From Dryococelus australis (taxonomy: Eukaryota; Arthropoda; Insecta; Phasmatodea; Phasmatidae), in the NCBI GenBank assembly GCA_029891345.1, contig CM057009.1, positions 212,902,709-212,966,708 of the forward strand: a stretch of DNA of 64,000 nt, read 5' to 3'. The notes below the pieces were generated by a model, which was given only the letters and a program-made list of their open reading frames with translations, was not told the origin of the DNA and did not search any database. The position numbers were made by a program, and so were the translations under genes. Shown here in pieces: positions 34,051-46,110 of the stretch (the stretch's first letter is position 1; each line of letters starts with the position of its first letter).

Positions 34051-37000
34051 TCTGGATTACACTTGCATCAATGTTGTCAATTCATTAAGCAATTTTTTTA
34101 TCACAATAAACTAAGAAGAAACTTTTTTTAAGCATTTTTTGCCACATTATCCCAATTCTCTAAAGGATTGCAGATTAAAATCTCCCATTAACAAATTATT
34201 GCTTGTTAAAATCTTGCGCACAATTTGTATATAATTCTTGATTGTTGTATTTGTTGTCTCATAATTGCGTGTGCTGTACTTGAACATGTCGTTGAAAATT
34301 AACAATGTAGACACTGCTACCAAATACTGTTTGTTGAAAGGTAATGCAATAACATATGCAGATAAGTTTAAATTCATATCTTCTGTATGTTCAATTATAG
34401 CCTCAAACAGTTGACATAATGCAGTCTGAAAAAAATAATTACAACTCATAAATGGACTATCTTCCAAAGTATAGCTTTTGTGAAAGGCCAGCATTATAAA
34501 GAGCAGCTCTGTTCCAGAGCTCCTTCTGCACATCGCTGAAGGAACTATAAAATACAATGTACACTACAGATTAAAAATACAATTAAAATATTTCAGTAGA
34601 CAATAACATTAAGGAGAAAGAAACTTGACTGTGAAGAGCAGGTGCAAACATAGATCATTCTGCATGTTGCAAAACATGTTAAAATGTAAGTTTAAAAATA
34701 TCCCATCAACAATTTTATGATTACACATTGCAAAACACATCAAAATATTTACCTAATAGTCTTATACTTCCTATTACCTACAAATTTTGTTCTGGTTACA
34801 CAAAATCTGTCAAATTTCCATAATTGGGTATGAATTATGGACCAGTAAGCCAAATCATATGCAAGTCAATGTTGTAGTGTCATAAAATATGTAAAAATAT
34901 TTCAACATTCAAATAACATGCAAATTCCACTGAAATATAGACAGAACAAAGTACAAGTACATGCATAGTAATGCAAAATACCAGAAGCATATTTAGTACT
35001 ATGTCCATTAAGTCCTTCAACAAGTAGAGGCAGGAAACAAGGGAATTATCATATTGGAAAAATAACTACAGTAAGGATTTGTGCTGGCGCTAAGCAGCCT
35101 ACAAAAGTTGTTGGTCCTAAAAATAATTTTGTCTGGCCTTACAAAAAGGAATTTAGCTAACGGACACCCAAGACTTGGACAAACTATTCTAACAACCCGA
35201 AACTACCTTTGCTGTAACTACTCCCTTATGTTAGAAATATACTAACAAAATTATCAGACATGGTACAATGTGACATACCTGAATGTTGGCATAACCAGCA
35301 GAAAGTAAGTGGCAAACTAAGCTATCTACCCAGAATATAATGAGACGTGGTAGCAGACGACAGAGCCAAGGTGTATGCATGAGGGCGGGTGAATAGCAAG
35401 GAATCAAACATGAGGAGAAGTAAATGGGAAAGAGCTGAGCTGGGAACAATAGTACTAAGATCAGAGTTTCTAGCAGCAATGAAAGATGGGGAAAATGTGA
35501 ATTGTACATACATTTTTGCCACTCTGGAAGTGTCCATGATTGTGTGGGGATTTTGTACAAGGTGTAGGAAACCTGTTGGTACGCGAGGTATTGGTGTAAA
35601 TATGATTGCTCATTGGTTTTCTCTTTTAAAAGTTTCGGAAAAATGTATTGTTTACGTCACTGTTGGGGCACGGGATAAGGACTGAGGTATTGCAAGTGCG
35701 AGCTTGAAAAAATTAGATCGGAAATGGTAATTGTTTTATTTTTGTGTTGGCGTACCTGTTACAGCTATCCTTTGTTTTGTTCCTTTACAGTTTTCAGTGG
35801 TGGTGTTTTGCAAATATATCCTAAGTTAGGCTATTGTTTTTGCGAGATTTCTTACTCGTATGGTGATTGGTTTCTTTTTGTATTTTGAAGATGCACTCGT
35901 ATGGCTATAACAAGCACAATGTCTTTGCTAAACAGTAATTTCATTACTGTGTTGTTCTTAGTGTTGCAGAAATTGTTGGTATAGTTTTTTGCTTGTTTCC
36001 ATTTTAAGAATTTTCAAGTAAATTGAGATGTTTATAAAATACTGACAGTTTTGTTCCAGTTTTTACAACTTAGTGTCACTTCAAAACATTCCCATACTTC
36101 TTTATATGTGAAGTTCGGTAGTAAACAAAAGAACACAGCTGTGAGCTGTGATTAAGTGCAGGTTTATCATTGTTTGTGAGTGTAAATTGTTAGGCGATTG
36201 ATTTACAGCATGATTGAATTAATTTATAATTTACTTTATTGATGTGCCTATAGCAGTTGTACATAGACCGTTATTTTTAAGTTATTTTGTCAAACAGCAT
36301 TGATGGATAAGATCCCTAACAAACATTAATTAATACCACTAACAAAAATATATCACTCTGTCCCCCTAGTATGTTTTACTGTGAATGGATAATCCTACCC
36401 AATATAAATTATAGGTGATATTTAGAGTTTGTCCATTTTTATGACAACCTTAACTCTAGTACTCATGTTGCACACACATTTAGTCCTAACCTAACTTGTC
36501 TTGAGCAGATTATTGTTGGTAGCGTTTGTAAATTAAATAGTAATATATTGACCTCATTTTCTGTCCAAAAATTTTATGCTGTTATTTATTGTTTGAATTT
36601 TCAACTTCAAAGCTAAAAAGCTCAAAATACTGTTAGTTATATATTTTGCGTAGAAATTTTCTGTACATGTAAAAATCGAGCAACATCAATGTATGGAAAA
36701 TTACAATTATAATAAGTAAATTTGTTAGTTTTTATTGTATAATTGTTTTACCTAAAAATGGCAAGTCCTTTTTTTTCCTGGATTTGTGCTTTTACTTCAA
36801 GATGTGACTTTCAAAGAAATTTGGTGCTCTTACATATGCATTATTTATATCTCGAGAGATTTCATCCACAAATTGTTTGAAATCATCGCAGTCACCAAAC
36901 CTGTTTTAGATAGACACTATGAAATTATGGTATGTTTTCACAGCAAAGTGTGTTATATGTTAATTTTTTGATCTGGCTGGTGTAATTTTTTTAAATGTGT

Positions 37001-37611
37001 TTGTCAAAATTTTGAAGATATATAATTTTGAATTAAAATATTTAGCAAAGAACCTAATGTTATAGATACTCATCACTTACGTTTACACAACAAAGCAGAC
37101 TTGATGAACTACTTGTATACGTAAACACGCAATGATTCTTTGATTATTAGTTCTTGAAAAATATGTAAAACAAATTTTGAGGCTGTAAAATCATGATGAA
37201 CAATATAAGTAATGCTTTCAGAATTAATAAATGCTACTAGAACTAATGTATGTGAATTTTTTAATGTTTGTGTGGTACTTAAATTTTTGCAATGTGTATG
37301 CAAATTGTACATGAAATTTGTCAAGCCACAATGCTAGACAACCTGAAGATGTTTGAAGGAACCCTGGTGGCACGGTCACAGTGTTTTCCAAACTGTGCCC
37401 CCTGGACAGTGCACATGCTACATATCCACATTATTTGGAAAGTATGCATCACAATTCCCCCCCCCCCCCCCCAAATCCCAAAAATTCCAGATTAGTCAAC
37501 ATTTTTTTTTTATTTAGCAGCCTAAAACTACGATTCATTTAAAAACAAACACAAATGGTTATATTTGTATTGTTCATATTATCAAAAATGTATAAATCTT
37601 CTGTATTATTG
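34051..37611. other. AT-rich interval, one possible minus-strand exon
   Basis: Apart from the candidate exon at 34147-34425 I recognise nothing. A plus-strand frame at 35389-35682 (98 codons) has no family resemblance. Short imperfect repeats (TTGCAAAACA.GT.AAAAT) occur near 34670-34750. A C17-type homopolymer sits at 37456-37472. Confidence 0.4.
34147..34425 (-). CDS. Possible terminal exon of an unknown gene
   Basis: On the minus strand the sequence ATTTTTTTCAG ends at 34426, a good splice acceptor. It is followed by 92 open codons and a stop at 34147. The predicted peptide (TALCQLFEAIIEHTEDMNLN... to ...GDFNLQSFRELG) has balanced, helical-looking composition, unlike the low-complexity noise around it. 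I do not recognise the family. The open frame extends upstream through the acceptor to 34557, so the splice reading is only one interpretation. No further exons, and no AATAAA, were identified nearby. It may equally be a chance frame. Confidence 0.25.
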   Translation of the reverse strand, partial: TALCQLFEAIIEHTEDMNLNLSAYVIALPFNKQYLVAVSTLLIFNDMFKYSTRNYETTNTTIKNYIQIVRKILTSNNLLMGDFNLQSFRELG

Positions 37612-38959
37612 CAGGGTGTCTACCAGTCACGAAAATCATGAAAGTCCAGAAAAAGTCACAATTTTGAGGTGGTAGTCACAAAGTCACAGTCAGTAAAGCT
37701 AATCAATGTTGTTTACAAAGTCACCGATTTCAGTATCATTGTTTTATAGACATCCTAGTTTTCTGTGCAGAAAATAATAGTAATATTTTCAGATCGTACA
37801 TATGTTCCAAATTATGTATTTGAAATAATATCTGTGTGGAAGGAAATGTGATTTTATATGCTAATGGGGTAGAAAACGTGTGGCACATAAAGTTACGTAC
37901 AACGTTTGTGAATATCTTACAAAATGCAAACAAGAACTGTTAAATTTTTAAGTCTTAGTGATAGTCATTCAATTGTAAAGCATGGCATTTATTTTTTAAG
38001 GAAAAAAATACTATAAAAGTGTAAGGTACACATGCAGCATTACTCTTTTTAGTGTGCCAGGTAGCGCAGCTAAATACAGATGAAATAGTTGTGAATTCAT
38101 TCGGTAGATGGCACTATTAAAAAGACTTTCGAGATATTGATTTGAGCTGTCATTCCAATAGCAAGTTGAAAGTATTTTTCATGTTTTGTGCACTGAGTTA
38201 GTACAAAGTTCTGAATTTTTTAATAATATATTGTTTTGTTGGTATATTTTATATATTATAATATGCGCTTGTAAATATTTTATTACGTTTTCATCAGTTT
38301 CTGTAGTGTGCAATGAGTTGTATGTTTCCTGGTAAATAGGCCAGAGGAGCGTGTTATATATAATAGCTGTGGATAGTGCGAGGAAGTGTAGGTTCCAAGA
38401 AAATTGGTTATATTTTACCGTTTGCAGAGCAGTGGAAGTCGTGATTACACCCCGTAAAAGATAAGCATAGTGTTTTTTGCTCGGTATGTTATACAGAATT
38501 GGACATTGCACATGGTGGTAATAACTGTGTGAAATTTCCTGTTGCAAACAGACTGTAATCTATTTTCCACGTTCAAGCAAAGGAGCTAAGTCAGTATGTC
38601 AAAGTGGTTTGTCTTGAGAGACAGGAACAAATCTGCCAGGCCAAAAGTGTAATATACCTGAAACAAGTGCCCTTTGGCTCACCAGACAGTAGCAAGCTCG
38701 GAAAATACTTCAGCGTTCATCATCCTCATGCCATGTGGAAGTAAGGACTTTGAACAGTTTCTTCTGAGAGTTGAAGTCACAAAAGCAGTAATTATTTGGG
38801 CTTTGCATAAGTTAATGATTCATTCTTCTTCTAAGAGTGGAGGTGCAAATAGCTATCTGTTCCCATTTATGTTCACTGACAGTGATAGTATATTAGCTCA
38901 AAAATTCCAAATGCAAAATGACAAGCTAATGTTATGCACTCGCTGCTTTGCCCCACACG

Positions 38960-39885
38960 AGCTAATGGAAATGGACAGAGTAGTCTGATGATTTATTGAT
39001 GTGCACACGCTACCAATTGCAACCAGAGACAATGCTGCTTTTCACATAGGTATGTTTTCAAAGCGTGCTTGTTATGCCTAGCAGGGGGCATGCCGCTCCC
39101 GACCTTGGGTATCAGGTGTCTTTGGGACATCTGAAGAATGATCTGGATTACTGACCTTACTTTTCTCAGCTAGACTCTGGGTGCAGCAAATCTTCTGGGT
39201 TAAGGCCAGTGGCTATAAAAGTTGCGTTGGGACTCTGAGCCGGCATTTGTTGAATGGATGAGTTTCAGTGATAGACGACTAGTGATAGACAGTGCGGTGC
39301 AAGAGAAGTGACCAGCAGGAGGAAAATCTGTGACTGCGACCATCAGAACAGTGAAGAGTACGACTGCAGGCTGGACTATTGGACTGGATGTGTGAGTGAA
39401 AGACATTTCAAATTGATGGCAACAGATAGACTGAGCATGTTTGAATGAGTTTGAGTTAATTGACTATAGCCAAATGGAGACATAAAGGACGTTAATTAGA
39501 TTTGAAATTTATATTAAATATATCGCTCACTGTAAAATAAAAGGAGTAATACAGCGAAACCTACACTTTTAAAGGGACTGGGGAAAATGGTTGCAAAATG
39601 CAGGAAAGTGTAGTAACAAGGAAACTTATGCCGTAAAAACAGACATTGCTACTAATAGAAGTGTATGTAAAATGCAAGAAAGTGTAAAATCAGGGGGTGT
39701 TAATACAAGGGTTCCACTGTAGTGGAGACAGATAATTTAATACTGTAAATAATAGCCGTCTGAATAAATTAATAATCTAATTTAGTTATTTTATTTTTAT
39801 TAAGACCTCCATTTCTCACGAACTCAGATACACCCCTCTAGCATCCATTTAATGCTATCTTATGTGGTGACATGGACTACGTCCT
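38960..39885. mobile_element. Insertion within the hAT element, LTR-like
   Basis: Reading through the hAT protein, homology stops after RCFAPH (about 38960) and resumes near 39885-39901. In relatives the two blocks are nearly adjacent. The insert is GC-richer to about 39370. It contains TATAAAAG at about 39216 and a GAATAAAT polyadenylation-like signal at about 39761. A candidate LTR could run from TGTTATG at 39070 to CTAGCA at 39843, but no target duplication supports it. It also hosts a small MITE (39552-39719). Confidence 0.4.
39552..39719. mobile_element. Small TA-flanked MITE inside the insertion
   Basis: Left end CAGCGAAACC and right end, read inverted, CAGTGGAACC, each bordered by TA (39550-39551 and 39720-39721). 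The element is 168 bp. Inner parts repeat a GCA.GAAAGTGTA motif. The ends resemble pogo/Tigger-derived MITEs. Arm similarity beyond the first ten bases is weak. Confidence 0.45.
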
Positions 39886-41924
39886 TTTTTTCAATGCAGC
39901 CTTGCTGATAAAGTAAAATTGTGTGAATTCTTCGCCGTCTTATTTGATGAGAGCCTAAACAAAGTGCCTCAGATGGGCCAAATGGAATTTGTTGTAAGGT
40001 TTTAACATAGTGAGTCGAGAACACAATGTCCACTAGATATGTCACTTCAGCCTTCTTAAAACAAGCTACTGCAAAAGACTTGGTTGGCAAGTTATTGAGT
40101 GCTTTGATTAATTTGAGCATATCCTTGAGTAATATTGCACACAATTCTGTTGATGGGCCAAATATTAAATTAAAATTTTTGGGAGATATTAAAGAAATTT
40201 TGAAAGGTGAATGAGATGGGCTGGGAATTTTTGATGTTGGAACATGTTCATTACACACTGCCCAAGGAGCATACAAAACAGATAATTGTAAAACACAATG
40301 GAATAATAATGTCTTTCTTTGTTCACTTTTCTACTTCTTCAAATATTTCTCATCAATGAGAGCAGAGGACTCTCAGATAACAGGATCCACAGTATTTGCA
40401 TTGAAATTCTGTCAGGTAAGATGGGTGGAGAATTCAATAGCGCTCAGACAAGCGATCAAAATTTTACTACACCTGAGAAAATACGTGAAATCAGTTGAAC
40501 AGAAGCCACCAAACTCTCAGAAGTCAAAATGGTAAAGGAACTCTTAGCTGATAAGTTGTTGCTAGCCAAAATGAAATTGTTATTGTCAATATAATTGCAG
40601 TTGGAACCATTTTAAATTTAATTTCAGTGAAATCCATCTTTGCTACCTTTTTTGTACCAAGATATTTTTTGCCTTCTGCATGCCGTAGCATCTCGATTTA
40701 TAAAGAAATCTATAACTGACAATGTAAAATCTGGCTCCAGTTGCAAGTGTAGATGTTAGTGAAGTTGTATCAGTAAAGACACTTCAGGATATTGATATAG
40801 GATTTGCTGCCAAAGCTGGTTGCAGTAAAGGTGTTTTGAAATAAATACAAATGCTATTTGCAACATTTATTTTCAAAGCTTGTATCAGACTGTCCTTTGT
40901 ATTTCAAGATTGTAAAAGGTGCTTCGTGTATATATCTTGCAATAATGAGAAGTCAAATGTTACGAAGCTCACAAATCACTGTAGCTCTTGAGGTATTTGT
41001 GGCAAAGCGACACCATTAATTGGCGACTGTGTGAAGAGGGATTATTAAAGTTTTGCGAAAATGATATTGTTTATGATAACGTGCAATTTGACCGGAAGCA
41101 ATATAAACTTGGTAGTTTTGTTATGAATTTCTTTTCTGATTTGAAATTGGAGAATACAACACTACCTACTTACTTTCAGAAAATACTAGTAATGTTCCAT
41201 GGCAATGTGGCTGTTGAGAGAAGTGTTTCAATCAATAAAGAATGTTTAGTGGAGCATAATAGTTTCTTCTGAATGAACAGTTTCTGATGTTGACATTTTG
41301 TAAAGTATGATTCTAGTTGTCGGAAATTTGTCAGCAAGATGAAAGGAAGTATTAATAAATCAGAGAATTGCAGGTTGCCGAAAAAAGAATTTTCAAGCAA
41401 AAGAAATGCAAACTAAAATTGTTTGATGAGAAAGTATCTGACCTTAGCAAAAAATCTCAGCAGTTTTATTGAGAACTGTGCTGAATGTGTAACATTTTTT
41501 GTAGTTTGTACAGTGTTATGTTTTCATGTCTGAGTGCAGTTTACCAGAATACTGACTTTGTAGTTGTGTTTTCAAAGGAATTATAACTGTCTGGTTTTTA
41601 ATTATTGTGCATTGTGTCATTAATAATTCTGGTATGTAAAATTGTGGGAAAAATTAATATTTACAACATTAAAAAGCAAGCTTATTTAAATTTTATTTGT
41701 TACCTCAAAGTATGAATAACACTTTTCCCCCTGTATTTTGAGGTAATAGTTACATTTTTTATTTCTTTGTATTATAATGCATAGCAAGATTCCATGGGCA
41801 TAGTTTTAACTTCACACGAGTTCTGTGACTGGTCACAAAAAAAGGTCACTAAAATTTATGGGAAACAGTCACTAAAGGTCACGTAGTCACTGAAATGAAT
41901 TTTTGGATTTTGGTAGTCATCCTG

Positions 41925-42728
41925 AACTTGACAATGTGCAAAATTTCTTTTAATATTTAAAACCTTTCATCTTGCTTTTAAAAAAAATTCATCTCATTTT
42001 CATAGTTTTAAATTTACAGCAATGTTATACCAGCTTAAAACCAAATAATAATCATCGGATTACTGATTTTATATGTCATAAGCTATTGAGTTTAATAGAT
42101 TTCTTTGGATTTTTTCTTTCACACAATCATAAATGGATCTTGGTATGATTTATTTGATGCATTATTTCAAATGTTTGTACTTTGGTGCCTTGTTTGTTTG
42201 AAACTAAATGAAAGTAATAACCAAATTTTTTTTGTAAAAATTATATAATACCTTGAAACACCATTTCTTAAAAAATGGTGTTTTATTTATGTGGTAATTG
42301 TTTTTTTTTTTTGTGCTCAGTAAATTTATAGTTTGTATTGTAACTGAATAAATAAGTTTTTGGCTAGAAACTTGAAAATGAATAGGTTTTCCAGTAACTA
42401 TTGGATTTTAAAACTATTTGTAGTTTGAAAATGTTACTATTCAAACATCAAAGGCCATTATTTACCCACTCCAAGTACCTACTTGGTTGCACGGGTGGTT
42501 ACGTAAATACATTGACTTATCAAGTATAATTTCTTAGTAATTACTTAATAATAGCTAGCTTTAATATTTTTACTATAGCTATATATATATATATAAAGGG
42601 ATTAAAATGAATTTAGTAAATTGACACATGTTAGTACATTTCTACATGTAGGGCTTCTTACCCTTGTGTTCTACGTGGATAATGCCATATTTTTTTCTTA
42701 AATCAAGTAGCCTGGAGAACTTTTTGAC
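41925..42728. other. AT-rich interval, nothing recognised
   Basis: Only oligo-T and TA runs (about 42301 and 42577-42592) stand out. Confidence 0.5.
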
Positions 42729-42967
42729 TATAGGCTATTCACGGTAAAGTGAGCACTTATGAAAGCCCTCTCGTTTGGAATAATAGTCAATAAATATATT
42801 TTATTGTAGTCATAGATGTTATCTTCCAAGTTCGGTCGATTCACACTATGTTTATTACATACATGTCAATATCTATTTAAAAAGGTGGTTAAAGGAAAAA
42901 AAATATTACCAAAAGAAAAAAGTAACTAGGGCTTCAAAATTGCTCACTTTACCGTGAACAGCCTATA
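42729..42967. mobile_element. MITE, second copy of the 18492-18732 family
   Basis: Opens TATAGGCTATTCACGGTAAA, GTGAGCACTT, and closes TTGCTCACTTTACCGTGAAC, AGCCTATA, giving inverted arms of about 38 bp. Length is about 239 bp, nearly equal to the copy at 18492. The interior differs more than the ends. The flanking or terminal TA may be the target duplication. Confidence 0.8.
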
Positions 42968-43334
42968 ACAATGTTAATTTCATTACACAAGTGCAATTTA
43001 CATTGTACTTACCAAGCGTGCAAAACTAAAATTCCTTATATGTTCACAGTTAAAGATGTGTTTATGGTGTTGTAAACCCCATAATTTTATGCGTAACCAA
43101 TTATACAGAACAACTAACCTTTGTGGATGGTGATTGAAATTTACATCATTTGGGATCAGATATTATATTGTTTATCTACAGAAGAAGGGACATGAATATA
43201 ATTTTTACAAATCACTGAAATGTGTAACATTTCTTATATGCCAATGTTCTGATAACACTATCATAGTAAATATGTGTTTAAAACAAAGGGAATATATTGT
43301 TAACTTTGGTTGTTTTCTTTCAGGCACCAAGTTG

Positions 43335-43468
43335 ATGTGATTGAAGAAGCTGGTCATAATGCCTCCTTTCATGCTACTGTCACTGTAATCTCAATGAGTT
43401 GGCATGGATTGACAGCAAAAAGTATTTCTACAACCAGACAGAAAAGGGAGAAATTTAATGATGACTGA
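43335..43468 (+). CDS. Weak exon candidate after a strong acceptor
   Basis: GGTTGTTTTCTTTCAG (ends near 43324) is a good polypyrimidine acceptor. In one frame the following sequence reads HQVDVIEEAGHNASF...ISMSWHG and stays open to a TGA near 43468. I do not recognise the protein. The motif SMSW recurs behind another acceptor at 45957. Could be chance. Confidence 0.2.
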
Positions 43469-45956
43469 AAGCTATATGGCAGGAAGTCCTTTTTTAAGTC
43501 ATTGCAGAAAAGTAAGTTAACTCTTGCATTGTTAAAATAATGTGTATTGTATTCTTTTGAACATTGTAGTATGCATGACACATTTTTACGTTACTGAAAT
43601 TATTTTTCTACATTTGTGGCTGTGATAAGTAGTCAAGGGAATGTTTCAAGTATGGAAAGCAAGGAATTGTAGGTAATTGCAATGTAGGCTGCTGTAATAA
43701 TGAAAACTGAAAAGTAATCTTGCGTGTCATCATATAAGGTTGACAACAAATTATCAGTTATTATTTATATAAAACCATATTGCATAGTTCATGGCAAATA
43801 TCCTTAAATGATATAAGCATATGCTGAACCTTAAAGAGCAACAAGTGGTATACATATACTTTTTTCTTATCACGATGAATGCATTTTTTTTTCTTCTTCT
43901 TAAATTCAAGTACACATAAGTAAGTAGCGTTTGTCGTCACATGCAAGTAAACTTTGGTTGAACAAATGAAACATTAGGTTCAATGAATGTTTAGTTCCAT
44001 TATATGTGTGTGCATGTAGCACTTGTCTACTGCTGCATATTTAAATATTTTTGGGTTTTTCTTTGCATTGTATATTTTTAAGCATGTCACCACTAGTAAG
44101 CTTCGAACCGCTATAGATTTGATAGTTGTATCTGGAAACCAGTAAACCGAAATAACTTCTTACGCATGCTATAATTGCAAAGAACTAAAGATTTGTCCAA
44201 TAAACCACAACTGTTATTTATTAAGAATATGCTGTCATCAACTGTTATTGGCTGAATCTAAACTGAGTAATTTTTCTTTGATGCATTCAGTTTGTAGATA
44301 AAATATCCTAACAGTTTATTGCATGTTAAGAAAAATTTTAATACTCTTTTATGTGATCTGTAGTAAGTTTTACATATTGTATGTACTTTTAGATGGATGA
44401 AGTACGGAGTCCTGGCAGGAAGACTAGTGGAGATCTCCAAAAGAAATTTGCTGCTGGACATGTGATATGGAGTCCATTATTATTGAAGTACCTGTTAGGA
44501 CACTAATGATGAACCATTGTCCGTATCACTTTCAATATGAAGTGATCACTATACATCAAATCATTATATTGAAAGGACTTGTCCAAATCAAGACAACTAC
44601 AGAACAGTAGTCCTATTACTGTGAATGTCACTCTTGACCTATTCATAAAAAAATTGAGGAAAATTATGTTATTCTGTTCAGTTTGTTCTACAGTCACCAC
44701 ATATATATATATATATATATATGCACGTCAGTATTTAATGTATGAGGATCTAGAATTTTTGTGAACTGCTCTTTTTTAACTTTGTCTCCAATGACTTGGT
44801 TGTCTCTTCAAGTTCATGTGTATTTCAGAAATCTGTTGTGTTATTGGTATATATTGCAAATAACATTTGTTTTTCAAACTGCAGAAATTCATGAAACTAT
44901 CTAGGTAATTGGAAAGGCTTGTTGTATGGTATCTAAATTGAAAATGTTAATTATGTTTGCATATTTCAGGACTATTATTTCTAACAGCAGGAAAATGTTT
45001 GCTTCATTAAATTGTAAAATTTGTTTTGTTAATGAAATAATGTTGTCAAAGTTAAATTGTTAAAAATTTTACAACCTTTATGTTTGCAACAAATTTTATT
45101 TCAGTTGTGTTCTGCCCACAGAAGGTGGTGAAATAAATGTGTAACATTAACATAGTATAAAAATTAAGTAATACTGAAATACAGTAAATGTTGCATAATA
45201 TTTAATTCAATATTCAAAATTATAGTCTTAAATTAGTATTTATATACAATGGAGTGTTTTCAACAGTTGATTAATTACCTTTTGCAAAAAATTGAAATTT
45301 TTTTCGACATATTTAAATGTTTTTTTTTTTTTTTCTATTTCAGAAATAAAATTTTGTTGATTTTAGTATTTGTGTATTACACTGAAATGTATGTCCCATA
45401 GACATTTTAATGTGAAATAAATTATATTAATTTTATTATTGTGGTACTAAATTTTCAATTCATGTTGTAGTGTTATAATAGTGTGGTTTTTATTTAATCT
45501 TATAACTGTCAAAATATCAACTGACTGGTTGCCTTGTTGTGGAAGGAATGCTTCATTGTTTTAATATTATTTCATGCCTACTGAATTGAAATCAGTATTT
45601 TTGCCGCTCTTTCAGTAGCACAACAGCAAGGTCCTTAAGACATTTTGCCCATGCAGCTATGTGCTGTGTGTGAGTCCGGGTGAGTTGCATTAACAAATGA
45701 TGATGCCATGTGGATTGTGCACCACCAAAATTAACACAAGGCAGATTACACTGTAGCATATAAATGTATTGAAATTCCCCTTATAAATTAACAAAAATAA
45801 ATGCACTAATCAATTAATTTCAGCTACATGCTTAGCACACTACTGATTGCATACCATATTTACAGCGACAGATATCAGACCATCAGTACCAAAAATTTGC
45901 AGTTATATGCCACATGGGGTAGCACCTTTCAAGGTATTGTATGTTGCCTTTTTTCA

Positions 45957-46110
45957 GGCCACTCACCTTCTATTGGCAAGTTCAGCATGGATTTCTCGGA
46001 AACAGTTTTGAAACTTTCGTGGCAGAAGATGGAGCACACTATATGCTTAACCTTACCTCAATGAGTTGGCAAATGAAACTAAGGTTGATCTAGATTCCTG
46101 AGTTTTAAAT
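45957..46110 (+). CDS. Weak exon candidate sharing SMSW with 43335
   Basis: TTGCCTTTTTTCAG is followed by sequence that in one frame reads PLTFYWQVQHGFLGN, then SFETFVAEDGAHYMLNLTSM, then SWQMKLR. The DNA TCAATGAGTTGGCA is identical to part of the 43-kb segment. Two related exons or a short repeat could explain this. A different frame gives a short peptide ending at 46064. Unrecognised. Confidence 0.2.

Larger units (their letters stand above)
38596..41273 (+). pseudogene. hAT-type transposase, broken
   Basis: Begins near MSKWFVLRDRN (38596). A frame at 38671-38985 reads VEVTKAVIIWALHKLMIHSS...LFPFMFTDSD...AQKFQM. After the insertion the frame at 39901 gives LCEFFAVLFDESLNKVPQMG, in which the aspartate of FDES (39946) fits the first catalytic acid of hAT transposases. 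STRYVTSAFLKQATAKDL follows at 40026, SVDGPNIKLKF near 40149, a FDVGTCSLHTAQGAYKT segment near 40228, ALKFCQVRWVEN near 40402 and DIGFAAKAG near 40795. The C-terminal frame 40988-41270 ends with MFHGNVAVERSVSINKE, the conserved dimerisation-region motif. No BED-type zinc finger was seen at the N-terminus. At least four frame changes and many stops are present. Confidence 0.8.
37612..41924 (+). mobile_element. hAT transposon, 4.3 kb, decayed
   Basis: The left end CAGGGTGTCTACCA (37612-37625) and the reverse complement of the right end, CAGGATGACTACCA (41911-41924), match at 12 of 14 positions. Subterminal GTCAC and AGTCAC motifs recur on both sides (37626-37700 and 41820-41900), as in hAT elements with transposase-binding repeats. 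Between the ends lies a hAT transposase pseudogene in the same orientation (38596-41273), interrupted by an insertion of about 0.9 kb. An 8-bp target duplication is not preserved (TATTATTG left, AACTTGAC right). Confidence 0.8.

Noticed and set aside
35231..35560. 109-codon hydrophobic minus-strand ORF as a membrane protein
   Set aside because: It is opposite another open frame, has low-complexity Leu/Ile content and no family resemblance.
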